A stretch of 22,090 nucleotides of DNA from Chlorobium sp. (GTDB lineage: Bacteria; Bacteroidota; Chlorobiia; Chlorobiales; Chlorobiaceae): positions 1-22,090 of the forward strand of contig JANQGE010000109.1 of assembly GCA_028277485.1 (NCBI GenBank), given 5' to 3'. Positions within the stretch are counted from its first letter, which is position 1. Each line of letters begins with the position of its first letter. Positions 15,767-22,090 of this stretch are shown here, one piece after another. The translations under genes were made by a program, and so were the position numbers. The notes below the pieces were generated by a model. The model worked only from the letters and a program-made list of their open reading frames with translations, was not told the origin of the DNA and did not search any database.

Positions 15767-16194
15767 TAAAGTTCAATCTTCGCAACACGACGCTCATGCC
15801 TTCCACCCTCAAATTCAGCGGCAAACCAGTTGTCAAGGCTTTTTTCAATTGTCTCGCCGTCGGTGAATCTTGCAGGAAAACACATAATATTAGCATTATT
15901 GTGCTGTCGGGCAAGGCTTGCAATGTCAGGGCTAAAGACCAGTGCCGCCCGAATCCCCCTGACCTTGTTGGCGACGATCGACACACCGACCCCCGTCCCG
16001 CAGAGCAGCACCCCCTGGTCCTGCTCTCCACGGGCAACAGCCTCAGCAACCTTGCGGGCATAATCCGGATAATCCACCGACTCTTCCGACCAGGTACCCA
16101 TGTCGTTAACTTCGTGGCCTTGCTTCTCGAGCCAGGCATAAACGGTTTTCTTTAGTGCATAACCCGCATGATCACTTCCAATGGCTATTTTCAT
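15766..16194 (-). CDS. rpiB: Ribose-5-phosphate isomerase B
   Basis: Interconverts ribose 5-phosphate and ribulose 5-phosphate in the pentose phosphate and Calvin-type routes. The RpiB/LacAB fold is clear: SDHAGY (7-12), the active-site loop LLCGTGVGVSI with the catalytic base Cys65, and HNNANIM around 98-104. Length, 142 residues, is normal. Its ATG overlaps the ppk stop as ATGA, a strong sign of cotranscription and coupling. The stop codon abuts a MITE-like element; the reading frame and C-terminus appear unaffected. Confidence 0.94.
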   Translation of the reverse strand: MKIAIGSDHAGYALKKTVYAWLEKQGHEVNDMGTWSEESVDYPDYARKVAEAVARGEQDQGVLLCGTGVGVSIVANKVRGIRAALVFSPDIASLARQHNNANIMCFPARFTDGETIEKSLDNWFAAEFEGGRHERRVAKIEL

Positions 16195-18347
16195 AATCCG
16201 TTTACTTTAAATTTACATATCGATTTTTTCTTTGATGCCTGATTGAGAAATATACTCTGGCTGTTTACTCGGGGTTTGTCGTTGCTGGCCTTTACATACG
16301 AACCATCGGAAGTCATTTTCCATGACTTCATATTGTCGCTGAGAATAAGCTCAAGCTCGGATTTGACGACTTCTATCAATTCTTTGTCCATGATGGGAAA
16401 CAACGCTTCCACCCTGTGGTCAAGGTTCCTCGGCATGATATCGGCACTCCCGAGAAAAAGTTCATCCATTCCGCCGTTCCGAAAATAATAAGCCCTGCTG
16501 TGTTCTAAAAATCTTCCGATAATACTGACTACACGAATGTTCTCACTGACCCCGTTTATCCCCGGAATAAGGCAGCAGATTCCGCGAATTATCAGGTCAG
16601 TGACAACACCGGCGCACGACGCCCTGTAAAGCGCCCGAATGGTTTTGCTGTCGACAAGGGCATTCATTTTCATAATTATCCGGCCGCTGCCCTCCTTTTT
16701 CTGCCACTCTATTTCCCGGTCTATCATCTCGATAATCCTCTGACGGGTATTGACCGGTGATACAATCAGTTTTCTGTACGTGGTATGCTTCGAGTAGCCG
16801 GTGAGGGCGTTGAAAAGCTCCGACACATCATTGGCAAGCAGCTCGTTGGCGGTAAGATAGCTGTAGTCGGTGTATATCTTTGCCGTGACCGGGTTATAGT
16901 TGCCGGTGCCGAGATGCAGATAGCGTTTCAGCTTGCTGTGCTCCCTGCGGACAACAAGGGTAAGTTTTGCATGCGTTTTCAGGCCGACAAAACCATACAC
17001 CACATGAGCGCCGACATCTTCCAGAGCTCTCGCCCAGCCGATGTTGTTCTCTTCGTCGAAGCGCGCCTTGAGTTCGACAAGAACCGCAACCTGTTTGCCT
17101 TCTTCAACCGCGTTCATCAGTGCCCGAACCACGGGTGAATTGCTGCCGACCCTGTAAAGAGTTTGTTTGATGGAAAGCACCTGCGGATCGCTCGCCGCCT
17201 GATTGATAAGATCAACAACCGGTTGAAAAGAATCGTACGGATGATACAGCAGGTGGTCGCCCTGACGTATGGCGCTGAAAATATCGCCGCCCACTTTCTC
17301 CTCAAGAGGATTGTCAGGAGCAAACGGCTCATCTTTAAGTTCCGGCTTTTCGATCCTCATCATCTCCATCAGATCGCTCAGACCCAGAGTACCGGACATC
17401 TCATAAACGTTCCGGGAATGAACTTCAAGGTTTTTTATCAGGATCTTCCTCATCGAATCCGGCATGGACGGCGTTATGTCAAGGCGTACGACTTTTCCAT
17501 ATCTCCTGGAACGTATGCCCTGCTCGATCGTCTCAAGGAGATCGCCCGCTTCGTCTTCCTCGATCTCTATGTCAGCATCGCGGATAATCCTGAACGGATG
17601 ACACTGGACAACCCTCATCTGGGGAAACAATTGTCCCAGATTGTTCCGGATGAGATCTTCAAGCCAGAGCAGCCGTATCCGGTCATCACCGAAATCCAGC
17701 CCTTCGACCCTATCGAGGCGAAGTATTCTTGGCAAAATACTCGGAACTTTCACTCTTGCAAATTTCAGCGCCTGGGTCTCAAGATCCTCCAGCTCAACGG
17801 CCAGATTCAGAGAAAGGTTAGACACAAAGGGAAAAGGATGGCCGGTATCAACCGCCAGAGGTGTAAGCACGGGAAAGATCTCATGCCTGAAATATTGCTG
17901 CAATATCTCTTCCTGACCAGCCTGAAGGTCCTGGTACTCGACAAATTCAATGCCGTGCCGGTTCAGTTCAGGGCATATATCCCCGTAAAAGCAGTCGTTT
18001 CTCTGTCGAAACTGTTCGATAACGCCCTCACGGATTTTTTCGATCTGTTCCTGCGGGGTAAGACCGTCAATCGACCGATCTTGTATTCCCGCTTCGTACT
18101 GGTCCTCAAGCCCGGCAACCCGGATCATGAAAAACTCATCGAGATTTGAACTGAAAATGGCAATAAATTTCACCCTTTCAAGCAGCGGATGGGCATCAGG
18201 AGACAAGGCTTCTTCAAGCACTCTCTGGTTAAAAGCCATCCAGCTCAATTCGCGGTTCACATAGTAAGCGGAGTTTTGAAAATCATGTGTCGCAACCGGC
18301 TCTTCAACAAAATCTGTGTTCTTGTCCATCATAAAAATTGCATTCAT
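16191..18347 (-). CDS. ppk: Polyphosphate kinase (PPK1)
   Basis: Reversibly transfers the terminal phosphate of ATP to long-chain polyphosphate. The 718-residue protein has the full PPK1 layout: an N-terminal helical domain with WMAFNQRVLEEA and FSSNLDEFFMIR (about 36-75), a head domain, and two phospholipase-D-like C-terminal domains. The phosphorylated histidine is His459 in KTHAK and the second conserved histidine is His478 in HLGTGNYN. They are 19 residues apart, like H435 and H454 of the Escherichia coli enzyme. The ATG at 18347 lies 2 bases after the stop of the cyclo-ligase gene; internal ATGs at codons 6 and 7 are alternatives. The last residues are basic and lack a recognised motif. 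It overlaps rpiB by 4 bases. Confidence 0.95.
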   Translation of the reverse strand: MNAIFMMDKNTDFVEEPVATHDFQNSAYYVNRELSWMAFNQRVLEEALSPDAHPLLERVKFIAIFSSNLDEFFMIRVAGLEDQYEAGIQDRSIDGLTPQEQIEKIREGVIEQFRQRNDCFYGDICPELNRHGIEFVEYQDLQAGQEEILQQYFRHEIFPVLTPLAVDTGHPFPFVSNLSLNLAVELEDLETQALKFARVKVPSILPRILRLDRVEGLDFGDDRIRLLWLEDLIRNNLGQLFPQMRVVQCHPFRIIRDADIEIEEDEAGDLLETIEQGIRSRRYGKVVRLDITPSMPDSMRKILIKNLEVHSRNVYEMSGTLGLSDLMEMMRIEKPELKDEPFAPDNPLEEKVGGDIFSAIRQGDHLLYHPYDSFQPVVDLINQAASDPQVLSIKQTLYRVGSNSPVVRALMNAVEEGKQVAVLVELKARFDEENNIGWARALEDVGAHVVYGFVGLKTHAKLTLVVRREHSKLKRYLHLGTGNYNPVTAKIYTDYSYLTANELLANDVSELFNALTGYSKHTTYRKLIVSPVNTRQRIIEMIDREIEWQKKEGSGRIIMKMNALVDSKTIRALYRASCAGVVTDLIIRGICCLIPGINGVSENIRVVSIIGRFLEHSRAYYFRNGGMDELFLGSADIMPRNLDHRVEALFPIMDKELIEVVKSELELILSDNMKSWKMTSDGSYVKASNDKPRVNSQSIFLNQASKKKSICKFKVNGL

Positions 18348-18349
18348 GG

Positions 18350-18967
18350 TTATTGAAATCTCAGCACCTCGTCTTCAGTAACAATACAGTCAAGTTTCTC
18401 GTCCCATGGATCTTCAGGCAGAACATCCAGAAGCTGGAAAGAAAATGCCAATGCAAGCACAAAGGGGTTCCCGCCTCTTTTCCGCAGTCCGGCGACGAAA
18501 CAATCGTAATATCCTTTTCCGTAACCCAGACGCCTGCCTTTGCGATCAGCGGCAACGGCAGGAACAGCAACTATTTGAGGCATTACTTGTGTAGCCGGTC
18601 TTTGCACAGCAGGCTCAGGCTGGCCGAACCTCCCGTCAACAACAGGATCCCCTTCATTGAAAGGTACGGCACAGAGAGACTCTCCGCGGACAGACGGGAC
18701 AAACATGCGGATATTTCCCACGGCCGCAATACGTTTTATGAGAGGTGCCGTATCGACTTCATGCCGGTCGTTCATGGATAAATAGAGCATGACACTCGAT
18801 GCATGACGAAATTCCGGTATCTGAAAAACCCTATCCGCAATGAGGAGACTTCCCGACCTCCACTCATTAACCCCCATTGAAGCCCGAACATTCCTCAGCT
18901 TTTTTCTGATGCTGTCCTTGCTTCCGGCAGCCAACCGGCCTAAACCTGTTTCCTGTTTTCCGGGCAT
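18350..18967 (-). CDS. 5-formyltetrahydrofolate cyclo-ligase
   Basis: ATP-dependent conversion of 5-formyl-THF (folinate) to 5,10-methenyl-THF, returning a storage or inhibitory folate to one-carbon metabolism. The diagnostic motif is LGYGKGYYD (147-155), preceded by VPAVAADRKGRR. The N-terminal SIRKKLRNVRASM helix matches the family. At 205 residues it is of normal size. The start is uncertain: the ATG at 18967 adds about 14 residues before the usual N-terminus, and a TATAAT on the same strand ends only 3 bases before it. A TTG at 18934 behind AGGCCGG would give a protein closer to the family norm. It heads a tight unit with ppk and rpiB. Known in other bacteria as ygfA or fau. Confidence 0.88.
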   Translation of the reverse strand: MPGKQETGLGRLAAGSKDSIRKKLRNVRASMGVNEWRSGSLLIADRVFQIPEFRHASSVMLYLSMNDRHEVDTAPLIKRIAAVGNIRMFVPSVRGESLCAVPFNEGDPVVDGRFGQPEPAVQRPATQVMPQIVAVPAVAADRKGRRLGYGKGYYDCFVAGLRKRGGNPFVLALAFSFQLLDVLPEDPWDEKLDCIVTEDEVLRFQ

Positions 18968-19153
18968 TGATTATATACCTGTATATTTGCCACCCCGCAA
19001 TACAAGATGGCATTTCACAAATGGTTAAGATACTAAATTAACAGTCTTCTTGCAGTTCATAACATAAAGCCACCGGGCGTGGAAGGATCGATATAACCGA
19101 GCAACCGGGGCGTACAACAAATTGAGGTGTCGTCAAACCAAAAAACAAACAAC
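18968..19153. promoter_or_regulatory. Divergent intergenic region, cyclo-ligase / FAH gene
   Basis: A 186-base gap between divergent genes. Near the cyclo-ligase it holds a perfect inverted repeat, ATATAC-CT-GTATAT (18973-18986), overlapping a minus-strand TATAAT (18971-18976). This could be a promoter with an operator or just AT-rich DNA. On the plus side no convincing promoter or ribosome site for the FAH gene was seen. Confidence 0.35.
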
Positions 19154-19873
19154 ATGAATCTTATACCAGCCGCGTCCCTCAACCCCTTTTCAATATATTG
19201 TGTCGGCAAGAACTACCAGATGCATGCCAAAGAAATGCTGCTGTGGGAATCAGAAGATGAACCCGGAGAAAGAAAAGCGGAAAGCCTCGAAGAACCGATA
19301 ATCTTCCTCAAACCCTCTTCTTCTCTCTCCTTTGATGGCACAACGTCCATTCCTCTGTTTCAGGGAAAGCCGATATCGCAAAACATGCACTATGAGGCAG
19401 AACTGGTGGTGCTGATAGGCAAAAACGCGAATAACATCCCTGTACGGGACGCCCTTTCCTTTGTGGCGGGATACGGGGTAGGACTGGACATGACACTTCG
19501 TGATGTACAGATGGAGGCAAAAAAGAAAGGCGAGCCGTGGCTTAAAAGCAAAGGATTCAGGAACAGCTCCCTGGTATCGGATTTTGTTCCGGCCGAGCAC
19601 ATCATCTCCCCGAAATCGCTTGCTTTCGAACTCCGGCTCAACGAAAAAACCGTCCAGAGAGGAGAACCTGAAAAGATGCTTTTCGACACGGCATCGCTGA
19701 TCTCTTATTTGTCGTATATTTACGGACTGCGGGCAGGAGATATCCTGTTTACCGGCACTCCTGAAGGGGTGGGAACAGCCAACCGCGGGGACAAGCTGCA
19801 TGCAGAGCTCTCATTGAAAGAGAAGAACGGCACAATCGTGCTGACCGGACTCGATGCTGCCGTCGAACAGTAA
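19154..19873 (+). CDS. FAH-family (fumarylacetoacetate hydrolase-like) protein
   Basis: A 239-residue member of the FAH fold, which hydrolyses or decarboxylates 2-oxo/acylpyruvate-type substrates using Mg2+ or Mn2+. Metal ligands are visible as Glu81 and Glu83 in HYEAEL and Asp112 in GLDMTLRD. Also typical are the lysine in WLKSKGF (131-133) and the C-terminal TGTPEGVG (200-207). The best family analogues are FAHD1-type acylpyruvases/oxaloacetate decarboxylases; substrate cannot be assigned. I use the ATG at 19154. A GTG at 19127 in the same frame adds nine residues (SSNQKTNN type) without family likeness and has only a GAG touching it. The dihydroorotase gene follows after 51 bases on the same strand, perhaps in the same operon. 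Confidence 0.85.
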   Translation: MNLIPAASLNPFSIYCVGKNYQMHAKEMLLWESEDEPGERKAESLEEPIIFLKPSSSLSFDGTTSIPLFQGKPISQNMHYEAELVVLIGKNANNIPVRDALSFVAGYGVGLDMTLRDVQMEAKKKGEPWLKSKGFRNSSLVSDFVPAEHIISPKSLAFELRLNEKTVQRGEPEKMLFDTASLISYLSYIYGLRAGDILFTGTPEGVGTANRGDKLHAELSLKEKNGTIVLTGLDAAVEQ

Positions 19874-19924
19874 ATCAGGGCACAGAACAGACAGGGATGC
19901 CCATCAATCAACCAATCGCAAATC

Positions 19925-21253
19925 ATGAACATTATTTTCCAGGGCGCAAGGCTGATAAACCCGGCTCAGAACCTCGATATGCGGGGGTCGGTAAAGGTTT
20001 CGGAAACAGGGATCATCGATACGATTGTCATGGATACGGAAACCATCCCGCCCGGTGCCGAAGACCGTGTTATCGACATGAACGGCAAGGTTGTTGCGGC
20101 AGGACTTTTCGACATGCACTGCCACTTCAGGGAACCCGGACAGGAATACAAGGAAACCCTGGAAACGGGATCCCGAGCCGCGGCAGCCGGAGGGTTCACC
20201 GGGGTAGCCGTCATGCCCAACACAAAACCGGTCATCGACAGTCCTTTAGGTGCCGCGTTTATCAAACATAATTCACGTGATCTTCCGGTAGACATCGAGA
20301 TCGTTGCCGCCATGACCGAGGAAAGCAAGGGAGAAAAACTATCCCCTTACGGCAAACTCCGCTCTTACGGTATAACCTCGATTTCGGATGACGGGACCGC
20401 CGTGCAGAACAGCCGGATGATGCGGCTGGTTTTCGAATATGCAGCAAGCTTCGACCTTCTGGTAATCCAGCACTGTGAGGACACCTCCCTCACGGCAGGC
20501 GGTGTCATGAACGAAGGGACCTACTCGGCGCTTCTCGGGATCAAGGGAATACCGGAGGCCGCAGAAATTATAACGCTCGCAAGAGATATCCATCTGATAG
20601 AATACCTCCAGAAACACAAGCTCAGGCCGCCGATCTCCCCCCCGAAGTATCATGTGGCGCATATCAGCACCGGCGGAGCCCTGAACCTTGTCCGCCAGGC
20701 AAAAGCAAAAGGGATGCGGATCACCTGTGAAGTCACTCCACACCACTTTACACTCACTGAACAGGACCTGTACGACGCTGAAGACAAAGGCAATTACATC
20801 ATGAAGCCGCCGCTGTCCAGCCGCGAAAATCGGGAGGCGATCCTGGAAGCGCTCACGGACGGTACAATCGACGCCATAGCCTGCGACCACGCACCGCATT
20901 CGAGGCATGAAAAAGAGTGCCCTCCTGACCAGGCTGCTTATGGCATTATCGGACTGGAAACCTCGGTCGGACTGACCCTCTCCGAACTGGTTCATACCGG
21001 AACGATAAGCCTCTACCGGGCAATCGAACTGCTCTCCTCCAACCCGAGAAAAATCATGGGACTTCCCCCCTTGCTTTTCGAACCGGGATGTCCTGCCAAT
21101 TTTACATTCATTGATCCCGAAGAAACCTGGACTTATACCGAAGACCTCGTCCGGTCAAAGTCAAGAAATACCCCGTTCCTTGACAGAACCATGAAAGGCC
21201 GGGCCGTAGGGATTTATCATAAGGGTGTGCTGCATGGGTTGGAAAAGGTTTGA
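19925..21253 (+). CDS. pyrC: Dihydroorotase (class I)
   Basis: Zinc enzyme closing N-carbamoylaspartate to dihydroorotate, the third step of pyrimidine synthesis. The 442-residue protein has the amidohydrolase metal motif HCH (65-67) in DMHCHFREPG, Asp156 in ISDDG at the position that bridges metals in bacterial class I enzymes, His183 in QHCED, and CDHAPH at 320-325. With all ligands present it should be active, unlike the inactive PyrC-like partners found beside some aspartate carbamoyltransferases. No pyrB is adjacent in this window. The ATG at 19925 has no clear ribosome site. Its stop is 20 bases from the end of the convergent antitoxin gene. Allantoinase or hydantoinase are more distant alternatives. 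Confidence 0.9.
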   Translation: MNIIFQGARLINPAQNLDMRGSVKVSETGIIDTIVMDTETIPPGAEDRVIDMNGKVVAAGLFDMHCHFREPGQEYKETLETGSRAAAAGGFTGVAVMPNTKPVIDSPLGAAFIKHNSRDLPVDIEIVAAMTEESKGEKLSPYGKLRSYGITSISDDGTAVQNSRMMRLVFEYAASFDLLVIQHCEDTSLTAGGVMNEGTYSALLGIKGIPEAAEIITLARDIHLIEYLQKHKLRPPISPPKYHVAHISTGGALNLVRQAKAKGMRITCEVTPHHFTLTEQDLYDAEDKGNYIMKPPLSSRENREAILEALTDGTIDAIACDHAPHSRHEKECPPDQAAYGIIGLETSVGLTLSELVHTGTISLYRAIELLSSNPRKIMGLPPLLFEPGCPANFTFIDPEETWTYTEDLVRSKSRNTPFLDRTMKGRAVGIYHKGVLHGLEKV

Positions 21254-21273
21254 AGTCTTTCCTGTCATACACC

Positions 21274-21558
21274 TCAGTTAGTAAGCTCAATCCTGAATTT
21301 TTTTCCAAGTACAGATGCCGCACGCGAAAGCGTGGTCAGAGTAAGGCTGGTGTCGTTTTCGTCAAGCAGGCGGTTCAGAGCAGAGCGGCTTGTATGCATT
21401 TTCTTTGCCATAGCGGATTTGGTCAGCTTCTGCGCTTTCATTTCCTGATCGATTTGCCATGCAATTACCCGCTTTATAGCCACTGCTGTCGTTTCGTCGA
21501 GGATAGCTTCTTTTTCAAGAAAATCGTCAAAACTGCTGCCAATATTTTTCTTGTTCAT
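21274..21558 (-). CDS. XRE-type antitoxin (HigA-like)
   Basis: A 94-residue helix-turn-helix protein. The HTH lies at about 45-75 (LTKSAMAKKMHTSRSALNRLL), followed by a segment (LTLTTLSRAASVLGKKFRIEL) typical of HigA/XRE antitoxins that pair with Gp49-like toxins. The start at 21558 is chosen because GAGGAG lies 6 bases ahead, the strongest ribosome site in the region; the 20 extra codons upstream have no family likeness. The partner toxin gene lies directly upstream but is truncated, so this is an orphaned or solitary antitoxin, probably still expressed and repressing its own promoter. It converges with pyrC. Confidence 0.85.
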   Translation of the reverse strand: MNKKNIGSSFDDFLEKEAILDETTAVAIKRVIAWQIDQEMKAQKLTKSAMAKKMHTSRSALNRLLDENDTSLTLTTLSRAASVLGKKFRIELTN

Positions 21559-21589
21559 CACGTACTCCTCATTCGGTTTATTGCCAATT

Positions 21590-21748
21590 TTAAATCGGAA
21601 TACCAAAAGGCCACCCAAACTGAACCGTCTTGATGTCTTCGCCGATTTTTTTTCGATCGGCTGCCGGTAGTTCCTTTAACCAGTCTCGGACAGGCTCTGT
21701 ACCGCCATCGGTTTTATAAAATCGAACTTCAAGCTTTGGTTCATTCAT
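21590..21748 (-). pseudogene. Truncated HigB/Gp49-like toxin
   Basis: Translating minus from the ATG at 21748 gives 52 residues beginning MNEPKLEVRFYKTDGGTEPV and ending with a segment KTVQFGWPFGIPI before a TAA. This is the N-terminal half of the phage Gp49-like/HigB (RelE superfamily) toxin family, whose members are usually about 100-120 residues. The C-terminal half, which carries the catalytic basic residues and WEVR-type strand, is absent. Only 31 bases separate the stop from the antitoxin ATG, and no other frame there restores the missing half, so a deletion rather than a simple frameshift is likely. The product should be non-toxic. Confidence 0.8.
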
Positions 21749-21753
21749 ATGAG

Positions 21754-21782
21754 AATGTACTAAAATAAGTACAGTATATCAA
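21754..21782 (-). promoter_or_regulatory. Putative TA promoter with palindromic operator
   Basis: On the minus strand, TTGATA (21777-21782) and TACATT (21754-21759) are 17 bases apart, a reasonable -35/-10 pair. TATACT (21773-21778) is an alternative -10. Between and across them lies the inverted repeat TGTACT-AAAATA-AGTACA (plus strand, 21756-21773), with 6-bp arms and a 6-base spacer, suited to binding by the dimeric XRE antitoxin. The predicted start of transcription would fall very close to the toxin ATG, so the toxin message may be nearly leaderless. Confidence 0.5.
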
Positions 21783-21819
21783 AAAAAGCCTCCCAAAGAC
21801 AAAGCGTGGTTTCATTCGA

Positions 21820-21885
21820 GGGCACTTCTATAAATTGTCGTGAACGATTTGAGTACGAGGTGGACGGAGCACAGAAACGGGCTGC
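21820..21885 (+). repeat. MITE-like repeat, left-end fragment
   Basis: Begins GGGCACTTCTATAAATTG and stays about four-fifths identical by eye to 21960-22020 for roughly 60 bases, both preceded by CATTCRA. Only the left terminal repeat is present; no matching right end is found before the next copy, so it is probably a truncated element. The following 74 bases (to 21959) show no gene. Confidence 0.55.
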
Positions 21886-21959
21886 TTGCGCTTCAGCGTT
21901 TTTTTATTATATTCTCCTTCAATTTTTTGCAGAACTTGCCCTGCAATACATACATTCAA

Positions 21960-22090
21960 GGGCACCTCTATTTATTGTCATGAGCGGTTCGAGTGCAAGG
22001 CGAACGGAGCGCAGAAACCGGAGTGTACACAGTGTACATGAGGATTTCGAGCACCGATCAACGATGCAATTGAAGCGCGGAATAAATAAA
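21960..22090 (+). mobile_element. MITE-like element, cut by the window end
   Basis: Starts with GGGCACCTCTATTTATTG, the same terminal repeat as the 85-bp element at 15682. The interior has a palindrome TGTACAC-A-GTGTACA (22024-22038). The last bases, AATAAATA (22081-22088), correspond to the inner part of an inverted right terminal repeat, so the element probably ends a few bases past 22090, giving a length near 140 bp. It has no coding potential. The 85-bp copy would then be an internally deleted relative. Confidence 0.6.

Noticed and set aside
17163..18149. A 328-codon open frame on the plus strand
   Set aside because: It is antisense to ppk, whose catalytic histidines and domain order are intact. 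The frame is a by-product of codon bias in ppk.
1..22090. tRNA, rRNA or complete insertion sequence with transposase
   Set aside because: No tRNA cloverleaf, rRNA-like stretch or transposase reading frame was recognised in any gap. The mobile signals are limited to short non-coding repeats.

Overview
The window looks like a chromosomal stretch of a green sulfur bacterium (Chlorobiota; Chlorobium/Prosthecochloris type). I infer this from the compact argCJBFRG-H cluster, the overall look of the proteins, a base composition near 50% GC by eye, and the weak or absent Shine-Dalgarno sequences before most starts. No rRNA, tRNA or phylogenetic marker in the window settles it. Nearly all the DNA is housekeeping, with a small repeat-rich segment at the left end and an accessory segment at the right end.

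Left block (1-2389, minus strand): a PstS-like, membrane-anchored substrate-binding protein is followed after 2 bases by a membrane-bound diguanylate cyclase with an intact GGEEF site and I-site. The pair looks like a periplasmic sensing module feeding c-di-GMP synthesis. The cyclase gene ends inside a degenerate heptad repeat, and the flank carries one copy of a dispersed repeat seen again at 8758-8778.

Arginine block (2390-10331, plus strand): a 341-base leader with two adjacent ARG-box-like palindromes, then argC, argJ, argB, argF, argR and argG in near-contiguous order. After a 239-base gap comes argH. With ArgJ recycling the acetyl group, this covers ornithine synthesis (except the ArgD transaminase step and any separate ArgA) and all three steps from ornithine to arginine. 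The repressor gene lies inside the operon and its likely operators lie at the front, which suggests autoregulation.

Central block (10396-18967): a Prc-type tail-specific protease (minus) is divergent from a class II fructose-bisphosphate aldolase (plus). Next, all on minus, come an M20 amidohydrolase and a CBS-ACT regulatory protein, and then the tightly linked set 5-formyl-THF cyclo-ligase, polyphosphate kinase and ribose-5-phosphate isomerase B (2-base gap, then a 4-base ATGA overlap). An 85-bp MITE-like element with 17-bp terminal inverted repeats and a TAAA target duplication sits exactly at the rpiB stop codon.

Right block (19154-22090): an FAH-family hydrolase and a catalytically complete dihydroorotase (plus) run toward a degraded toxin-antitoxin locus (minus). 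In that locus the HigB/Gp49-like toxin is cut to 52 codons, while the XRE antitoxin keeps a strong ribosome site and a palindromic putative operator. The last 270 bases hold two further copies of the MITE-like repeat, the second running off the window end.

I found no clear undescribed defence or biosynthetic system. The least ordinary items are the PstS-like/diguanylate cyclase pair, the decayed TA locus and the MITE family.
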